22,784 nt of DNA from a virus: positions 1-22,784 of the IMG/VR virus record IMGVR_UViG_3300047678_000416; one strand, given 5' to 3'. The notes beneath the pieces are model-generated. The model worked only from the letters and a program-made list of their open reading frames with translations. It was not told where the DNA came from and searched no databases. Below, piece after piece: positions 8,214 through 14,958 of this stretch. Numbering within the stretch: the stretch's first letter is position 1; each line of letters opens with the position of its first letter. A program made the position numbers and the translations under genes.

Positions 8214-8483
8214 TTATTCCGCCGGCGGTGTCGGCTCGGCCGAGCTGTCGGCCACGGCCTCGGCCGCTGTTTGCGCAGGGACGTCTGATTCGGCGGAAGG
8301 AGTGTCAGGTGCTTTCGCGGCCTTCTTGGCCGGGGCTTTCTTCGCGGGTGATGAGGCCGGGACGTCGGGCTCTGCCGGTTTGCCACCGGTGACGATGACC
8401 GTCAGGGCATCGACCTTTTCCGCCAGCGTGCTCGTGATTGCGGTTAGTGATTGCACCTGTTCTAAGACTTCGTTGAGATTCAT
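8214..8483 (-). CDS. Small protein with Ala-Lys-Pro rich tail
   Basis: An 89-residue protein starting at the ATG at 8483, with AAAGGTG about 7 bases upstream. The first 33 residues form a short coiled-coil-like helix (NEVLEQVQSLTAITSTLAEK). The rest is low complexity: a KKAPAKKAAKAP stretch followed by an acidic Ala, Ser and Pro rich end. It sits between a head-completion gene and the major tail protein. Possible roles are a nucleic-acid-contacting accessory or a spacer protein of the head-tail joint. There are no family matches that I recognise. Confidence 0.65.
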   Translation of the reverse strand: MNLNEVLEQVQSLTAITSTLAEKVDALTVIVTGGKPAEPDVPASSPAKKAPAKKAAKAPDTPSAESDVPAQTAAEAVADSSAEPTPPAE

Positions 8484-8524
8484 GGGCACACCTTTCGGGA
8501 GTTCAAAATGGGAAATCGATAAAC

Positions 8525-9076
8525 TTAGCCGGCAGCGGCCTTCAGGTAGTCCGGAAGCCGAGGCTCAATGATCGTGTAGGCTGGCTCCATAAATGGATGC
8601 ACGCGTTCCAGCTGGCGGAGTGACGACATTCCTCCTTGCCGGACCTGTGTCCGCTTTTTTCCGATTGCCGCGGGGCCAATCAGCACGCTGGTCTTGTCCT
8701 CAGTAAGCGCAAACCAGAGCCGGTGCCTCAATGGCGAGGTCCCGGAGTCCCACGTCACATGCAGCATCGGCGGCTTGCCCGGCAGGCTCGTACGATCCGG
8801 CCGCCGAGGCTTGACCGTCGTTTTCCCGTCCTGATAGAGCTGCCGGGCTGTGTCGTAGTTGGCCCGCTCGAAGCGATTCAGCTCCCCGATTTGTTTCTGC
8901 GGGGCCTTCCGCAGCATTCGCCTGGCCGTCGTGCGGATCGCCCCACCAGCTCGGCGAAAGAACTTTTGCGTGATCGGGTTCAGCGTCTTTGCAAAATCGC
9001 GATCAAGGAATCGCGACTGCATCTTGAGCTGCGAGAAGCTCAGACGGATCGAGTGAAAGTAGGCTCCGGTTGCCAT
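8525..9076 (-). CDS. Head-tail completion or virion morphogenesis protein
   Basis: A 183-residue basic protein with a GAGGA site upstream of the ATG at 9076. Features include an N-terminal helix (FAKTLNPITQKFFRRAGGAIRTTARRMLRK), a Pro-rich loop (RRPDRTSLPGKPPMLH) and a C-terminal helix ending in HPFMEPAYTIIEPRLPDYL. The motif of a basic helix followed by RTSLPGKPP and HPFMEPA resembles phage virion morphogenesis or HK97 gp10-like neck proteins. The stop of the upstream gene is only 4 bases before the start. It most likely completes the neck or tail end. Exact family unsure. Confidence 0.65.
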   Translation of the reverse strand: MATGAYFHSIRLSFSQLKMQSRFLDRDFAKTLNPITQKFFRRAGGAIRTTARRMLRKAPQKQIGELNRFERANYDTARQLYQDGKTTVKPRRPDRTSLPGKPPMLHVTWDSGTSPLRHRLWFALTEDKTSVLIGPAAIGKKRTQVRQGGMSSLRQLERVHPFMEPAYTIIEPRLPDYLKAAAG

Positions 9077-9080
9077 GGCG

Positions 9081-9548
9081 TTACGTCCTCGCTCCGGCAA
9101 ACGTGTAGTACACCGCTTCGGTGACGCTCACGAAGAGTTCGCTCTGATCCATCATCTGAGCGTCACAGACCACGGACGTGCTGACCGCTTTTCGCGCAAA
9201 CGACTGGGATCCGACCGTGATATTGCGGAACGTGGTCGACGTCCTGAGGTGGTCTCTGAGCAGCTCCGTGAAATCATCCCACGCGTCCGAGTCGGCCACG
9301 GCCAGACTCGGACAATTAGCGATGACGACGATTCCGATCGTGATGTCCTCGGCCACATCTCCGCGTGTCGTCTGGTCGGTGATTTCGGAAGAAATCACAG
9401 CGATTACCGCCGGATCCGAGGCAGGCAAATCGTTCAGCAGATGCGTGACGCTTCGGCAGCGCGCGACGCCGACTCCGGCCGGGAGTGATCCCCAGGCGAG
9501 AATCAGCGCGACGATTGCGTCCGCCAGCGTTCGCGATCGGCTTGCCAT
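9081..9548 (-). CDS. Tail terminator-like protein
   Basis: A 155-residue protein starting with the ATG at 9548, which overlaps the upstream stop as TGATG. It begins with a helix (RTLADAIVALILAWGS) followed by alternating strands, including DITIGIVVIANC and RNITVGSQSFARKAVSTSVV. The helix-then-strands pattern with an internal DFTELLRDHLR helix is that of tail-terminator proteins such as lambda gpU or SPP1 gp17, which cap the tail tube and bind the head. Position right before the neck protein and tube supports this. Assigned from pattern and order, not from a definite motif. Confidence 0.55.
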   Translation of the reverse strand: MASRSRTLADAIVALILAWGSLPAGVGVARCRSVTHLLNDLPASDPAVIAVISSEITDQTTRGDVAEDITIGIVVIANCPSLAVADSDAWDDFTELLRDHLRTSTTFRNITVGSQSFARKAVSTSVVCDAQMMDQSELFVSVTEAVYYTFAGART

Positions 9549-9922
9549 CAGCTGCGTTCCTTCGTGTGAATGCGGTATGTGGTCTGTGCGTCGCGATCGT
9601 GCCACTGCCAGAGCTGTCGATCGCCGCCCATCGGGAGAACTCGGTACACCGTGCCATCGGCCGTGGTGATCGTGGCGTCCCGCTGAGGCTCGAGCGGAGT
9701 TCCCGCGTGGACCAGCTGGGCCGACTCGATCAGCCAGTCAGTGCTGCGGTCGCCGATCCGGACGTTGGGATGGACCGCATTGCGGTCCCAGTTCGTGGAG
9801 CCCCGAACCGCGTTGGATATTCCGATCGTAATGACGCCATGCCGGTACGTGACAGCCTCGCCTCTTAGGCGGCGGGTGGCCGCCTGAGCTGCAGACGTGG
9901 CACGTTGAACGGCAGTGGACAT
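9548..9922 (-). CDS. Head closure or head-tail joining protein
   Basis: A 124-residue protein with a start chosen at the ATG at 9922. The frame can be extended to 9949 only with a non-ATG start. It is strand-rich (AVTYRHGVITIGISNAVRG; DATITTADGTVYRVLPMG) with a Trp pair at LWQWHDRD and an Arg-rich end. A small beta protein at this place after the capsid and cement genes is usually the head-closure protein or stopper between portal and tail. It is translationally coupled to the next gene. Function inferred from position and fold. Confidence 0.6.
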   Translation of the reverse strand: MSTAVQRATSAAQAATRRLRGEAVTYRHGVITIGISNAVRGSTNWDRNAVHPNVRIGDRSTDWLIESAQLVHAGTPLEPQRDATITTADGTVYRVLPMGGDRQLWQWHDRDAQTTYRIHTKERS

Positions 9923-9959
9923 CCCATCGAATCCGGTACCGGGCCTCAATCGCTGTGAA

Positions 9960-10430
9960 TTACGCCAGCTGCAGTAGCTTGAAAATCAGCGAAGCCGTGG
10001 ACGCATTGCTGGCCCCGGTCTTCGTCGCTTTGATGCGTACGTATCGCTGCACGTTCGTCGGAAGGCGGAATCGCTTGGTGTTCGTCGCGGCCCCAGCACC
10101 GCCGGCCCCTGTCTGCACAAAGAGCGAAGCGATCAGGTCCGTCGGTGACGTAAACGCCGCGTCAGTCGCTGTCTGCACGATGTACGTGATGGTCTGCGTG
10201 TCTCCGAGTTCCGTAGTGGTCAGGGCAGGAGCAAAGACGGAGAATTCAATGTCCGCGAGCAAATCGGCAGACGTCGACACAGTTTCGAGGTCGATTCCGG
10301 AGCTGGTGGTGGAGGCTGCACCGTTTGGCAGAGCCTGAGTGATCGTGTACGTTTTGTCAGCCAAACCGAGCACGGCGCCGAGGCAGCAAAGCAGCAGGGC
10401 GACCGCAGCAAAAAATGAAGATGGGCACAT
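9960..10430 (-). CDS. Bbp16-like capsid cement protein with hydrophobic leader
   Basis: A 156-residue protein with an AAGGA ribosome binding site 8 bases before the ATG at 10430. From about residue 24 it reads as a capsid cement protein of the Bbp16 type: ALPNGAASTTSSGIDLETVS, then TYIVQTATDAAFTSPTDLIAS, a Gly/Ala turn, LPTNVQRYVRIKAT and a final strand. Such proteins decorate HK97-fold capsids, fitting its position right after the capsid gene. Odd is the first 22 residues, a hydrophobic FFAAVALLLCCLGAVLG stretch that looks like a signal peptide or membrane anchor. The longer frame to 10535 would begin inside the palindrome region and is unlikely. Confidence 0.7.
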   Translation of the reverse strand: MCPSSFFAAVALLLCCLGAVLGLADKTYTITQALPNGAASTTSSGIDLETVSTSADLLADIEFSVFAPALTTTELGDTQTITYIVQTATDAAFTSPTDLIASLFVQTGAGGAGAATNTKRFRLPTNVQRYVRIKATKTGASNASTASLIFKLLQLA

Positions 10431-10499
10431 GACACTGGTCCTTGGTGGTTCGTGTGAAATTGAAATTGTGGAGGTTGTGGCAGGTCTGAAGGAAAGAAT

Positions 10500-10523
10500 G
10501 CCCCGTCGGCGCGCCGACGGGGC
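10500..10523 (-). terminator. Perfect 24-bp palindrome after the capsid gene
   Basis: The sequence is a perfect palindrome with half GCCCCGTCGGCG. It starts 17 bases past the capsid stop and is followed on the transcribed strand by CATTCTTTCCTT. The GC-rich stem with a weakly T-rich tail suggests an attenuator or partial terminator that lets capsid mRNA accumulate above downstream tail mRNA. A symmetric protein-binding site is an alternative. No other gene is seen between 10431 and 10539. Confidence 0.6.
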
Positions 10524-10539
10524 GGGTGATCGCAATCGC

Positions 10540-11499
10540 TTACAGAGTCAGCGCCTCAACATCGCTGAGGGATTCCGTCACGATGATTGGCACACCGTCG
10601 TAATCCATTGGCAGCGGAGCCTCTTTGCCAGTGTCGTTTGTGGCAGTGCGTGAGTCTCGCAATTGCCGTCGGCTGCGTTTTGTCATGAACAGCGCATCCG
10701 GCCGAACACCGACAGCAAACAGCTCCATGAGAGCACTGAGCTTTGCGTCGGTCAGCGTCTTGCCGCTGTCTGCTGTCAGTTTCTTGAGGCGTGCCACGTA
10801 CCGTGGGCTGCTGATCTGCAGGCCAGGGTAGAGGCACATTTCCTGAAAGTACGCGGTGTAAGGATTGGACGAAGCGTCATTGACGTCGCGAGTTTCCACT
10901 TCACTCGGTTCCATGATGCCGTTCGCACCATAAACCCAGCGCACAGCTTGCGGACCGAATTTGACGGCCCAGACGCTGCTGCCTGTCGCGGCTGTTGTGC
11001 CGCCGGCGTCGACGACCATGTTCGTCGCATCATACACGTCGAGCAGGCCGAGAAATCCCTTTGCATGTCCGTTGTATGTCGTGTTCCGCCCATAGTAGAA
11101 CTGCCGGCCGAGCTGCAGCACAGCGGCTTCGGTCACGCCAAACGCTTCATCGGCCATCAGCATCTGCCAGCCGTCTTCGGACTTGTCGGCGATGGCTTTG
11201 TCGACCGTCCATCTCGGGTTCATGATAAAGGTTTCCACCAGCCGATTGGCCCAGGTGGACTTCAGGCCGGTGGCCCCTTCGTTCGCGTCGCGGAATCCGA
11301 CGGTCGGAATTCCGGTGCGAACCAGTGTCTTATAGGACGTCCCTTTGATCGTGCGCGCGTCAGCCACGCCCGGGATGGCGATCCGCGTTTCGGGATGCAG
11401 CCCGGAGACTTCAGGGACCGCCTTGGTGGCCTCTTCGATGATGCCAACAACGGCGTCGGACCCATTTCGCTTCGCAATGTCCAGAATGGTCAGTGGCAC
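10540..11499 (-). CDS. Major capsid protein, HK97 fold
   Basis: A 319-residue protein starting with GTG at 11499, behind AAAGGGGAA. The length, Ala/Gly/Thr composition and segment order suit an HK97-fold capsid protein. There is an N-terminal helix (LTILDIAKRNGSDAVVGII), an E-loop-like stretch (GTSYKTLVRTGIPTVGFRDANEG), a middle with GRQFYYGRNTTYNGHAKGF, and a C-terminal VGVRPDALFMTKRSRRQLRD followed by YDGVPIIVTESL. The last pieces (receptor-like RSRRQLRD and GVPIIVT) are typical of the Bordetella phage BPP-1 Bbp17-type capsids, which also occur with Bbp16 cement proteins. It lies directly downstream of the protease-scaffold gene. Assignment is strong. Confidence 0.85.
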   Translation of the reverse strand: MPLTILDIAKRNGSDAVVGIIEEATKAVPEVSGLHPETRIAIPGVADARTIKGTSYKTLVRTGIPTVGFRDANEGATGLKSTWANRLVETFIMNPRWTVDKAIADKSEDGWQMLMADEAFGVTEAAVLQLGRQFYYGRNTTYNGHAKGFLGLLDVYDATNMVVDAGGTTAATGSSVWAVKFGPQAVRWVYGANGIMEPSEVETRDVNDASSNPYTAYFQEMCLYPGLQISSPRYVARLKKLTADSGKTLTDAKLSALMELFAVGVRPDALFMTKRSRRQLRDSRTATNDTGKEAPLPMDYDGVPIIVTESLSDVEALTL

Positions 11500-11659
11500 T
11501 GGAGATTCCCCTTTCGGTTTGGAATCCCCGTCACGGTGTTTTTGAATTCAGAAACCCCATCTCGGGAGAATGCGGGCCCCGGTGGCGATCCGGAAACCCG
11601 CCTCCCGTGACGGAGACGCATCAAATCAATCTGGTTCGTTGAGTCGCATAACGCTGGCG

Positions 11660-12745
11660 TTATGCCCCCTTCAGTTTCATCGCGGCCGCAAACGCTGCCC
11701 GGTTTTCTCCACCGGACAAAGCGAACTGTTTCCGCTGCGGGTCATCGGCGCCAGCGGGTTTGCCGCTTGTTTCGATCGGTTTCTCCTGACCCAGTGAGCC
11801 GCCGAACTGTTTCAGCTGGCTCTTCAGGTCGTCGATTTCCTTGTCCTTCGTGACAAGAGTTTCTGAAAACTGTCTGGCCTCGGCTTTGGCCTGATCTCGC
11901 TCGTGAATCGCGAACTGGTACCGAGCGGCGTCGAGGCTCAGGCCGGCCGTCAGGAATTCCGTGCCTTTGTCGCCGAACTCCCCGTGGAACTGTTTCAGCA
12001 TTTCGATCGAAATGCTGCCAGCGGGCTGCTGGCCGAATTGCTTTTCGCCGTCCGCGGGAACGGTGGCAGCGGAATTCGCTGCTGGTGCTGGTGCTGTGCT
12101 CACAATCGATTCCTCTGTCGGAGCGGTGGTAATGGAGACGGACACGGTGTCCTCTGCCTCCGTCTTCGAAAATTGAGTGCGTGTGTCCGGATCCACTCCG
12201 TAACGGCAGATCGCGATCGCTCGCAGCGGCCATTTGCGGACGACATACCCGGGACCGGAAAACTGGCGGCCGTTGACCTCGGTGCTGACCAGATCTGGGA
12301 TGTATTCAATCTCGACTTCCGGACCATTCCAGTCGATCGAAGCCTCATAAGGCACTCCGGCTTTGCCCTTCCGATAGACCTCGTCGGCCTTGTCATTGGG
12401 CTCTGTAGTGACAAGCGAACCGCTCACCTCGAGGCCGGCGTCGGTCACGCTGAACTGATTCGCGAAGCCAAGCACCTCATCCCAGCCGTGAGCCCAGTCG
12501 ACCGTCACAGAATCCTTTCGCAGGATCATCCCGGAAAAGTCGTGCACGATGCGGCCCCAGTAGTAATGCTCAATGGCTTCCAGAGATCTGGCCATCATGC
12601 GAAACGGCATAATGCCCGTTTCGGGATCGCTGTCAGCAAACTGCATTTTGGCGCCGACCGCGAATCGCAGAACGGACGCGGGCACCTTGGCCACATCAAT
12701 TTTTGGTCGATCGATCTTCGCTCGATCAATTGTGGGAGTGCTCAA
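11660..12745 (-). CDS. Prohead protease with C-terminal scaffold domain
   Basis: The 361-residue protein starts with TTG, which overlaps the portal stop as TTGA and has GGAG 8 bases upstream. The first about 200 residues have the layout of phage prohead serine proteases: RSLEAIEHYYWGRIVHDFSG, then DWAHGWDEVLGFANQF, and VPYEASIDWNGPE. Here a His in the first or second segment and the Ser in EASID could be catalytic. Residues about 205-361 are low-complexity and helical with a coiled coil (RDQAKAEARQFSETLVTKDKEID), typical of an internal scaffold that is cut during maturation. Protease-scaffold fusion directly before the capsid gene is the standard order. Confidence 0.75.
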   Translation of the reverse strand: MSTPTIDRAKIDRPKIDVAKVPASVLRFAVGAKMQFADSDPETGIMPFRMMARSLEAIEHYYWGRIVHDFSGMILRKDSVTVDWAHGWDEVLGFANQFSVTDAGLEVSGSLVTTEPNDKADEVYRKGKAGVPYEASIDWNGPEVEIEYIPDLVSTEVNGRQFSGPGYVVRKWPLRAIAICRYGVDPDTRTQFSKTEAEDTVSVSITTAPTEESIVSTAPAPAANSAATVPADGEKQFGQQPAGSISIEMLKQFHGEFGDKGTEFLTAGLSLDAARYQFAIHERDQAKAEARQFSETLVTKDKEIDDLKSQLKQFGGSLGQEKPIETSGKPAGADDPQRKQFALSGGENRAAFAAAMKLKGA

Positions 12746-14352
12746 GCGATGATCTCCGTGGTGGGAACTGTGGCTGATTTGTCGGGCCTGGCTGGCTTGC
12801 TGGAATCAATTGGAGTGCCAAACGACAGAGACATTGGCAACTTCGCCGGCTGGAACGCCAGGGTGAACCCGAGCTCTTTGGCCTTGGTGAATTCCTCGGA
12901 CAGCCCTTTGAGATTGTCTGACCAGATTCCGAGGCCTCGTTCGTCGCAGACCTGCTGCAACGTCTTCAGGCCCGCTGCGACGGACATCAGGTCGACCGTC
13001 AGCTCTTCGTTCGGGTTCCACCATGGCATGCCGCGAGGCACCCATTTCCATTTCACGTCCTTCAGTTCCATGCGACGAGGCAACACAATTTCGCCGGTAC
13101 CGCCAAACTCAGTTGGAAGCATCCACTGCGACATTCGCCAGATCGTGTAGCGCCGGTGCAGCTCGAGCTGATCTTCGCGTTTGCTGAGGCAGCTGCGATC
13201 GTATTGAATCCAGGCCGCTTTTGACCCAAAGAAATTCGTGTGAGACTCGTCGAACATATTGAACGGCAAGTCCAGAGCCTTGATGGCGATCGCGATCGAC
13301 AACTCCAAAAACTGCTGAGTCTGCGTGCTGGGATTGTTGGAGTGAATCAGCTCGATCTTTTCGTCTTTGTCCAGATCAAAGCCTTTGATGCCCTGGCCAA
13401 GATCGTAGCTCGGGGGCGCGGTCGGCTGGTCGTCCGATTCCGCTTCGGCTTCAGTGTCGCCGTCAGTGCCAAACTCAGTCTCAAGAGAATCCGAGGCCTG
13501 ATCTCGCATAAAAGCCACGCCGAAGATCTGATCGAGCTTCACCTTTGCGGCCATCAGTTCTTTGGTCTCGTACACATCGCGAAACTCGTTAAGGGCTCCT
13601 GCGATCGGACTGATTCCGCGTATCTGATCGAAACGTCCCTCAAACGCGGCCAGCATCAGAAACTGGCTGGCGGGCACGACTCGTTCACTGAGCATGCCGA
13701 ACTGGTCTCGCTCTGTCAGGCAATAGGCGACGGCCCGGCGACCGGATCCCAGTTTGACCCCCTGTTCCCAGCGAGCCTGATCCGTGCGGAGTTGCAGGGC
13801 AGGATTCTTCACCATGTGAGATTCGATGCCCTGCAGCTGTCGGCTGCGCAGCGTCAGAAACCCGCAATCGCCGTCCAGCAGCTTGCGCACCTCCGCCAGC
13901 CGACGCATACGGTTCCAGCTGTGACGCCCGCCAACGTCACAGTTCTCGGGCCGGCAATCCCTTTCCATCAGGGTTCTGAGGTCCTGATTAAGTGATTCTT
14001 CACCGGTGCACGGCTGAAAGTCGAACAACGTGGTGTAGTCCAAGTGCCGTCGAATGGCCCAGGCGAACAAAATCGCGTTTCGGTGCAGATCCATCGCGTT
14101 CGACGATAAACGCACCCTCGCGGATCGATCGAGGATTTTGTCTTCCGGACGAATTTGTCCGGACGCCGATCTGCGGTTCTTGCTCGAACTGACGGCGTCA
14201 TATCCGTCAGACGCCGCGGCGAACTGGTACGGACTGGCGGACACGTGCGCGGTGAAGGTCCCCGGCATGGACTGCACTTGGCTCATGATTCCGATTCCTG
14301 CCAGGAGACCGCCGAGGCAAGCGGCAAATTGGATAGTGACAGCCCGACGCAT
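12742..14352 (-). CDS. Portal protein, lambda gpB-like
   Basis: The 536-residue portal has the typical features of the lambda family. These include KNRRSASGQIRPEDKILDRSARVRLSSNAMDLHRNAI, the stem region RGISPIAGALNEFRDVYETKELMAAKVK, and a clip-to-crown part with MFDESHTNFFGSKAAWIQYDRSC (about residues 365-390). An acidic insert (TEFGTDGDTEAEAESDDQ) lies in the middle. It forms the dodecameric ring through which DNA enters, next to the terminase. The ATG at 14352 abuts the upstream stop (TGAATG). A second ATG at 14283 has a good GGAATC-type site. If the first start is used, the protein carries a hydrophobic 22-residue leader that portals normally lack. Confidence 0.85.
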   Translation of the reverse strand: MRRAVTIQFAACLGGLLAGIGIMSQVQSMPGTFTAHVSASPYQFAAASDGYDAVSSSKNRRSASGQIRPEDKILDRSARVRLSSNAMDLHRNAILFAWAIRRHLDYTTLFDFQPCTGEESLNQDLRTLMERDCRPENCDVGGRHSWNRMRRLAEVRKLLDGDCGFLTLRSRQLQGIESHMVKNPALQLRTDQARWEQGVKLGSGRRAVAYCLTERDQFGMLSERVVPASQFLMLAAFEGRFDQIRGISPIAGALNEFRDVYETKELMAAKVKLDQIFGVAFMRDQASDSLETEFGTDGDTEAEAESDDQPTAPPSYDLGQGIKGFDLDKDEKIELIHSNNPSTQTQQFLELSIAIAIKALDLPFNMFDESHTNFFGSKAAWIQYDRSCLSKREDQLELHRRYTIWRMSQWMLPTEFGGTGEIVLPRRMELKDVKWKWVPRGMPWWNPNEELTVDLMSVAAGLKTLQQVCDERGLGIWSDNLKGLSEEFTKAKELGFTLAFQPAKLPMSLSFGTPIDSSKPARPDKSATVPTTEIIA

Positions 14353-14556
14353 TCAGCGGCCCCCCATGTTGAAATTGAAAACCCGGTGGCGGCGACGTTT
14401 GACGCCCAACTTCTGTTCGAGTTTGGCTCGCTCGCGGCGCAGGGTATCGTGATCGAAACTGGTTGTTTCCCCGTCGACAGTGTTCGACGCGACTCCCGTC
14501 TCAAGTGTCGCGTCGATGGCCGCGATGCGTTCACGAATCTCGGTGGGCGTAGGCAT
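14353..14556 (-). CDS. gpW-like head-tail joining protein
   Basis: A 67-residue protein placed exactly between terminase-region genes and the portal, as gpW is in lambda. It has the gpW pattern: a first helix (TPTEIRERIAAIDATLETG), a short strand pair (NTVDGETTSFDH), a second helix (DTLRRERAKLEQKLG) and a basic C-terminal tail (KRRRHRVFNF). GpW fills the portal channel and connects head to tail. I use the ATG at 14556; a TTG six bases upstream is also possible. Its stop is followed directly by the portal ATG. Length matches the family (about 68 residues). Confidence 0.75.
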   Translation of the reverse strand: MPTPTEIRERIAAIDATLETGVASNTVDGETTSFDHDTLRRERAKLEQKLGVKRRRHRVFNFNMGGR

Positions 14557-14562
14557 ACCCAA

Positions 14563-14664
14563 GGAACATCGGACGTAGATTCCCGACTTCGCAACGTCGA
14601 ACGCAGCAGATTTCGAAAGAAATATTGCTAATCGTAATATCCGTTGAGCTGTGTCAGCCCTTGG
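14563..14664. other. Gap between zinc-ribbon and gpW genes
   Basis: About 100 bases without a convincing gene. The stretch is locally AT-rich around 14619-14640, including AATATT pieces, and could hold a promoter or an mRNA processing site. I cannot see a clear -10 and -35 pair or a strong hairpin. Confidence 0.35.
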
Positions 14665-14937
14665 TCAGCCCGTGGACTTACCTTTGCGGTTTTCGTAGGT
14701 GGAAATCTGGCGGTGCTGACCGCAGTGACTGCAGGCCGCTTTCCTGCGCACGATGTGCGTGTACGGCTTTCCCTGATGCACGCCGGCGAACGTCACGGTG
14801 AACACTGGGCCGAATGGCTTGCCGATCTCTGTAGAGTCGCATTTCCTGCAGCGTGACAGATGCACCTCGCCGTGATCGTACTGGATGTTTTTGGCGCCTT
14901 CCGGGCGACCGGGAGCACGTTTCGATTTTGCGGACAT
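14665..14937 (-). CDS. Small zinc-ribbon protein
   Basis: A 90-residue basic protein with a gap of about 20 bases after the terminase and an AAGG site about 11 bases before its ATG. It has two CxxC knuckles: CRKC near residue 30 and CSHC near residue 69. They are separated by a strand-rich middle (GPVFTVTFAGVHQGKPYTHIVRRK). This is the layout of a four-cysteine zinc ribbon. The N-terminus SKRAPGRPEGAKN contains an AT-hook-like GRP core. It may bind DNA and help terminase or packaging, or act as a late regulator; neither is shown. The zinc ribbon is visible, the role is open. Confidence 0.75.
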   Translation of the reverse strand: MSAKSKRAPGRPEGAKNIQYDHGEVHLSRCRKCDSTEIGKPFGPVFTVTFAGVHQGKPYTHIVRRKAACSHCGQHRQISTYENRKGKSTG

Positions 14938-14958
14938 TCGGATCAGCCTTTCAGGAGT

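Noticed and set aside
11528-11613. Inverted repeat CCGTCACGG ... CCGTGACGG before the capsid gene
   Set aside because: Only 9 bases with 68 bases between; it could occur by chance and has no T-rich tail.
11903-13150. Long plus-strand open frame of 415 codons
   Set aside because: It lies antisense to the protease and portal genes, is rich in Arg, His and Cys and has no domain pattern; it is a shadow of the coding strand.
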